NCBI GenBank assembly: GCA_021204375.1
Contig: JAJPZL010000444.1
Coordinates: 1-10,494, forward strand
Direction of reading: 5' to 3'
Length of the DNA: 10,494 nt
Source: Bacteroides sp.
GTDB taxonomy: Bacteria; Bacteroidota; Bacteroidia; Bacteroidales; Bacteroidaceae
Under the pieces are notes generated by a model, which was not told the DNA's origin, did no database searches, and saw only the letters and a list, made by a program, of their open reading frames with translations. Positions 7,307 to 10,494 of the stretch are shown here, one piece after another (position 1 is the stretch's first letter; each line of letters starts with the position of its first letter). The position numbers and the translations under genes are program-made.

Positions 7307-8170
7307 ATGATACGGAAAAGAATTATACAGCTATTGACGGTCGCCTGCGTGGTGTCTCTCACCACATGTACGGAGGAGTCTATCGTACCAAACGGTGGGT
7401 GGGCGGATGTGCCCGAAGGCATGGTGCGGCTGACGCTTTACACCAACGCAGCAGATTATTCCATACCCGTGACCCGTGATTCGGCTGATGAGGAGGGAGT
7501 GGATGCCCCGATGGTGCTCGTATTCGATGGTACGGGTGACACGGCTACCTTTACCGAGGCTGCACAGTCGGAGATTTCCGGGAGTGAAACGACAGTAACA
7601 CTTATCAAAACCGACCACCCAAGTACTATCCTGCTGATTGCAAATGCTCCGGAAGATAAATTCTATGATGGTACGAACGAAGCTGCGTTCACAGCGGACA
7701 ATATTACCACCGTCATGGCAAGCAAAACCCTGGCGGATGTGGAAGAGGTGCTACTGACAGTAGCACTGGATAACCCGCAATCCGTGGCACCGTTCACCTC
7801 ACTGCAAACGAAACTTCCCGTGTCGGGTATAACAGTAGTAACGGAGATAAATGAAAACACGCAGTTAGGGACTTCGGGCAGTGAATTGCTGCTTACCCGT
7901 TCGGTAACCAAAGCAAGCGTAACGGTAGACGCCGGACTGGTCGGATTTACCCTGCATGGTGCAGGAGTAGCAACGGCTCCCCTTAACGGAAGTTTGTACC
8001 GTAACGGCACAACGATACAGGATAATACCTCCAATACTACCCATTACCTGACCGCCTCTTCCGGCGATGGAGTGAGCGGAATGGCTACGGCGGTGGGTAA
8101 TACCACCTCTGCCACCCCCCCCTGTACCTGTATGAAGCAGACGCCGGCCTCGGTACTGCCCTCATTATAA
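7307..8170 (+). pseudogene. Large modular pilus protein (candidate tip adhesin), N-terminal fimbrillin-like part
   Basis: This is the start of a gene that, once repaired, runs to 10264 and encodes about 985 residues. The ATG at 7307 is preferred over the in-frame ATG at 7274 because it begins a clean lipoprotein signal, MIRKRIIQLLTVACVVSLTTC with Cys21, after an A-rich leader. Fimbrillin-like strands follow: MVRLTLYTNAADY, a VLVFDGTGD core strand at about 66-75, and STILLIANAPED at about 106. The frame fails at a run of eight C (8115-8122, about residue 270) and stops at 8168-8170. One more C, or two fewer, restores LYLYEADAGLGTALIIKGTY in the next frame. It probably belongs at the distal end of the pilus; that is inferred from its length, gene order and C-terminal domain. 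Confidence 0.75.
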
Positions 8171-8760
8171 AAGGAACTTACAACGGAACAGAATATTACT
8201 ATAAACTGGCTTTCCGTTACCAGGGCAACGCACTGGATATAGAACGCAACAAAGATTACAAATTTACCATAACCGGTGCAGCAAGCGGATATGCTACCAT
8301 GCAGGAAGCGATTGACGGTGCCTCCTCCAATACCCCTATCACTTATGACATTGAGGTTACCGATGCCATGTCCCACGAAATTGTTAGTAACGGTCTCTAT
8401 TACCTGGGGGTATCCCATTCTACTGTATTGATATACGGCGATCAGACCACCCTCAATGAGGCATTTGTGGTAACTACCGATGCTACGACAGCCATGAACG
8501 TTTCACCGGGAGTCATCACTGTCACGTCGGGTAGCTTGTCCCTTTCCGAAACCACTATTGCACCGGGAGGTTCCACAACGGTGGATGTCGAAATGCCTGA
8601 ATCAACTTCTACCGCTACCGTAACCGTGCAGGTAGGCAACCTTACAAAAAACCGTAGACTTTATCCGGTATTCGGGTTTCGATTTCGGCGGTTTCGCCCG
8701 GTTACCCTATACCGATTATGTAAACTGCAAAATAGAGCCGGGTACCGGAGAGTGGTTTAA
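8122..8760 (+). pseudogene. Candidate tip adhesin, middle part (Ser/Thr-rich beta domain)
   Basis: This frame continues the protein begun at 7307, after the C-run. It reads LYLYEADAG, then YYYKLAFRYQGNALDIERNK, a strand pattern common where fimbrillin domains close, then DYKFTITG. A linker-like Ser/Thr/Val-rich beta domain follows (about residues 400-450: ITVTSGSLSLSETT, STTVDVEMPE, TATVTVQVGNLTK). At a run of six A (8646-8651) the correct frame shifts again; removing one A gives NLTKTVDFIRYSG. The residues read in this frame after 8651 (NRRLYPVFGFRFRR) are out-of-frame and unlike the rest. The ATG at 8299 is internal and not a credible start. Confidence 0.65.
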
Positions 8761-10264
8761 ATTGATGGGTCCTGACTACAGCCCGTTTACGGGTGACAAG
8801 AGTTTCACACAAGGACAATGGCTTTGTATCGTTGCTGACCGGTATCTGACGGACACCGGAACCGGGACCCGTGATGCGGTTTTCTATACAGCCCGTGGCG
8901 GTAGTGGGGGAAGGTGTAGAGTATACGTCAGGCAACCAGGTGAAAATATACATAAAATCTACCACACAGTCCCGGACAATGGCTATGTGGGAGCATTCTG
9001 GAGAGCCGATCAATCCGGAGAGCGGCTTATCCGCATACCTTACACCGATGTTATTAAAGGAGACTGGATAGCGACCGTTATCGAAGGAGAAGAGTGGATC
9101 ACGCTTGATACGGAGAAGTCCGCCGATCCGGGGGTTGCCTGGGATGAATCGACCGAAAACCCGCAGGACATGATGCTGTACGATGTCGACCACCAGCTTT
9201 CCGGCGATGATATATCAGTAGTCGGAACAGTAGAAGATAGTAGTGACGAGATCTATTTCCGCATCGGATTGCGAAGCACCATATCCGCAAGCGATTCTCC
9301 GAGATACGGGGTTATATTGGTATCCGTTACCCATGAACACACCACCATCTATTGGCGCATTTTTGTCCGACAGGGTGAACAACCCGATTACCTGATGCGC
9401 CCTGAAGATCCGCAGGCGGACGGAACAGGCTTCGGCACTCCCAACCGGCCGCACGCTGTGAAAATATCTGTATTTAACCTGACAGTTCAGGACTATATGG
9501 ATAATCCCGGTTATATGACCAGTGCCGGCACTTCTATCGGAAGCCACAAACAGGTAGATGTACAGGGGGGGGGAGCCTTTACCCTCTACCCCACACAGGC
9601 AGGCGCGTTTTTCCAATGGGCTATTACTACAGCCAGCGGTATACGACGTGCCTGGCATCCCAGTATCCCGACCAACACGCAGATAAGCAGCTTTTCTGCT
9701 CTTAGCTATGCGTCTGGCACATGGCCCGGTTTAGAAGATACACATGAGACTTGTCCCCCCGGTTACCGGCGGCCCATGGATCACACGACCCTGACAAGCG
9801 TTGCCACTTCTGTGGATCCCGCCGATTCGGAGTTGCGTCAATCGCTCTTTATCGCTCCTCCTTCCAACAACGCAATAGCTATTTCTTCGGAGTACGGGGG
9901 ATATTATGCCGACGGCTTTTTTGACCGCCGGGCGATCCGCAACGAGAATTCAACCAGTACGCCCCGTAATGCAGTAGAGAGTACCACAACGTATGTCGGG
10001 TATGCCGGAGTGGTTTTCTACAACCAGTTTAATAATGCCTCCCTCTTTTTCCCGTTTGCCGGAGTTCGCAGTCTAACCGGTACTCTTGGCGATCCCGGAA
10101 CTTCTGGAAACTACTGGACTGTAAGCTCAGCGGGCGCTTTTACAAGCTAGTACCTGAATCTGGTCTGGACAAATACTACCAGTTATAATAACCAGGCAGC
10201 TGTAAGCTTTCAGAATAATTATCGCTATTTAGCCTATGTGATACGCTGCGTAGTGGATGAGTAA
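8651..10264 (+). pseudogene. Candidate tip adhesin, C-terminal part with FISUMP-like domain (in-frame TAG)
   Basis: This frame is open from TVDFIRYSGFDFGG through TAG 10148-10150, then continues in frame to TAA 10262-10264 (YLNLVW, then YLAYVIRCVVDE). Residues about 450-710 form two or more beta-sandwich-like repeats that each end in VRQ (YVRQPGE, IFVRQGE), resembling BACON-type modules. Residues about 715-985 resemble the Fibrobacter succinogenes major-paralogous (FISUMP) domain: TCPPGYRRPMD around Cys816, FFPFAGVRS, SGNYWTVSS, and the closing strand ending in RCVVDE (Cys981). This domain often ends Bacteroidales surface adhesins. The TAG at about residue 948 removes the last strand and Cys981. 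A run of nine G (9565-9573) encodes Gly-Gly-Gly in frame. The ATG at 8762 is internal: 8651-8761 reads as normal protein (ARLPYTDYVNCKIEPG), so it is not a separate gene. Confidence 0.7.
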
Positions 10265-10275
10265 AAATCTTACTA

Positions 10276-10315
10276 TCCCGGGGAGCTTTCTTGGGCACGG
10301 AATGGCTCCCCGGGA
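10276..10315 (+). terminator. Hairpin terminator after the pilus locus
   Basis: Perfect 11-bp arms TCCCGGGGAGC and GCTCCCCGGGA enclose an 18-nt loop, starting 11 bp after the repaired stop at 10264. AATCTATTTTA follows, a modest T-rich tail. Its place after the last pilus codon supports reading the gene through to 10264 rather than ending it at 10150. Confidence 0.7.
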
Positions 10316-10353
10316 AATCTATTTTAGATTATAATATTAAAAAATCATATTTT

Positions 10354-10433
10354 GGTAGCACGGTGTCACATGCTTCTGATTTACAATATCTTAAGTGGAA
10401 TACCTCTTTTTGTGGTGGTAGCACCCGTCACAC
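10354..10433. repeat. Short imperfect direct repeat
   Basis: GGTAGCAC occurs at 10354-10361 and 10417-10424, each followed by a GTCACA string (GGTGTCACA versus CCGTCACA), 63 bp apart. They lie in non-coding DNA after the terminator. They could be paired binding sites for a regulator of the next gene or remnants of a recombination event. Nothing in the window decides this. Confidence 0.4.
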
Positions 10434-10448
10434 ACCTGCAACATTGAC

Positions 10449-10481
10449 TTGTCGTGGTTTAAGTTGACTTAAATTCGACAA
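10449..10481. repeat. Nested palindrome near the right edge
   Basis: Inner arms TTTAAGT and ACTTAAA (10458-10464 and 10467-10473) sit inside outer arms TTGTCG and CGACAA (10449-10454 and 10476-10481). The whole can fold into one 33-nt hairpin with a small internal bulge. It could be an operator or a recombinase-type site for the next locus, which lies outside the window. Confidence 0.4.
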
Positions 10482-10494
10482 AAACCTATATAAG

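Noticed and set aside
8702..9193. Minus-strand open frame (163 codons) opposite the tip gene
   Set aside because: The plus strand reads as one continuous beta-rich protein here, and the minus frame shows no recognisable domain.
5831..10150. Reassignment of TAG to a sense codon, suggested by two in-frame TAGs
   Set aside because: The intact anchor gene ends naturally at TAG (5737-5739) after the family's normal C-terminus, and four other lesions are frameshifts, so recoding does not explain the pattern.
8762..10150. Separate gene starting at ATG 8762
   Set aside because: The frame is open and protein-like upstream of 8762 back to about 8651, there is no ribosome binding region or signal peptide, and the sequence joins the previous fragment after a one-base repair.

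Overview
The window looks like chromosomal DNA of a gut Bacteroidales species (Bacteroides or Parabacteroides type). The evidence is the protein families (Bacteroidetes tyrosine recombinase, FimB/Mfa2-type anchor, fimbrillin-like lipoproteins), A-rich ribosome binding regions, and two exact matches (198-205 and 1690-1697) to the Bacteroides -7 promoter element TAnnTTTG. The species cannot be named from this sequence. I see no tRNA, rRNA, CRISPR array or insertion sequence.

Layout. (1) 239-1647, plus strand: a tyrosine site-specific recombinase split by a one-base frameshift near 831-843. (2) 1724-2962: a candidate invertible DNA segment. It is bounded by two near-identical recombinase-type sites (8-bp arms around a 5-bp core) whose asymmetric cores point in opposite directions. 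It carries an intact AraC-family regulator (1822-2691, minus strand) and its long leader. (3) 3232-10264, plus strand: a type V (FimA/Mfa-like) pilus locus encoding four lipoproteins. They are a fimbrillin that is probably the major stalk subunit (3232-4703, frameshifted), an intact FimB/Mfa2 anchor (4801-5739), a second fimbrillin-like subunit (5759-7204, with an in-frame TAG after the signal peptide), and a roughly 985-residue modular protein with a C-terminal FISUMP-like domain (7307-10264, two frameshifts and one in-frame TAG), which is the likely tip adhesin. (4) 10265-10494: a strong hairpin terminator, then non-coding DNA with a short direct repeat and a nested palindrome.

How the parts may work together (inference). 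The recombinase could flip the AraC segment. In the orientation shown, araC is divergent from the pilus genes. After inversion, araC would lie on the plus strand between the -7 element at 1690-1697 and the pilus genes, so recombinase, regulator and pilus would all be co-oriented. This would be a phase switch that moves a transcription factor gene rather than only a promoter. An intrinsic terminator at 4711-4739, between the major subunit and the anchor, would favour excess stalk subunit.

Caution. Six reading-frame lesions occur in about 10 kb. Four lie in or beside homopolymer runs, and two are in-frame TAG codons. They may be real decay, slippage-type phase variation, or sequencing/assembly errors. 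The sequence alone cannot separate these.
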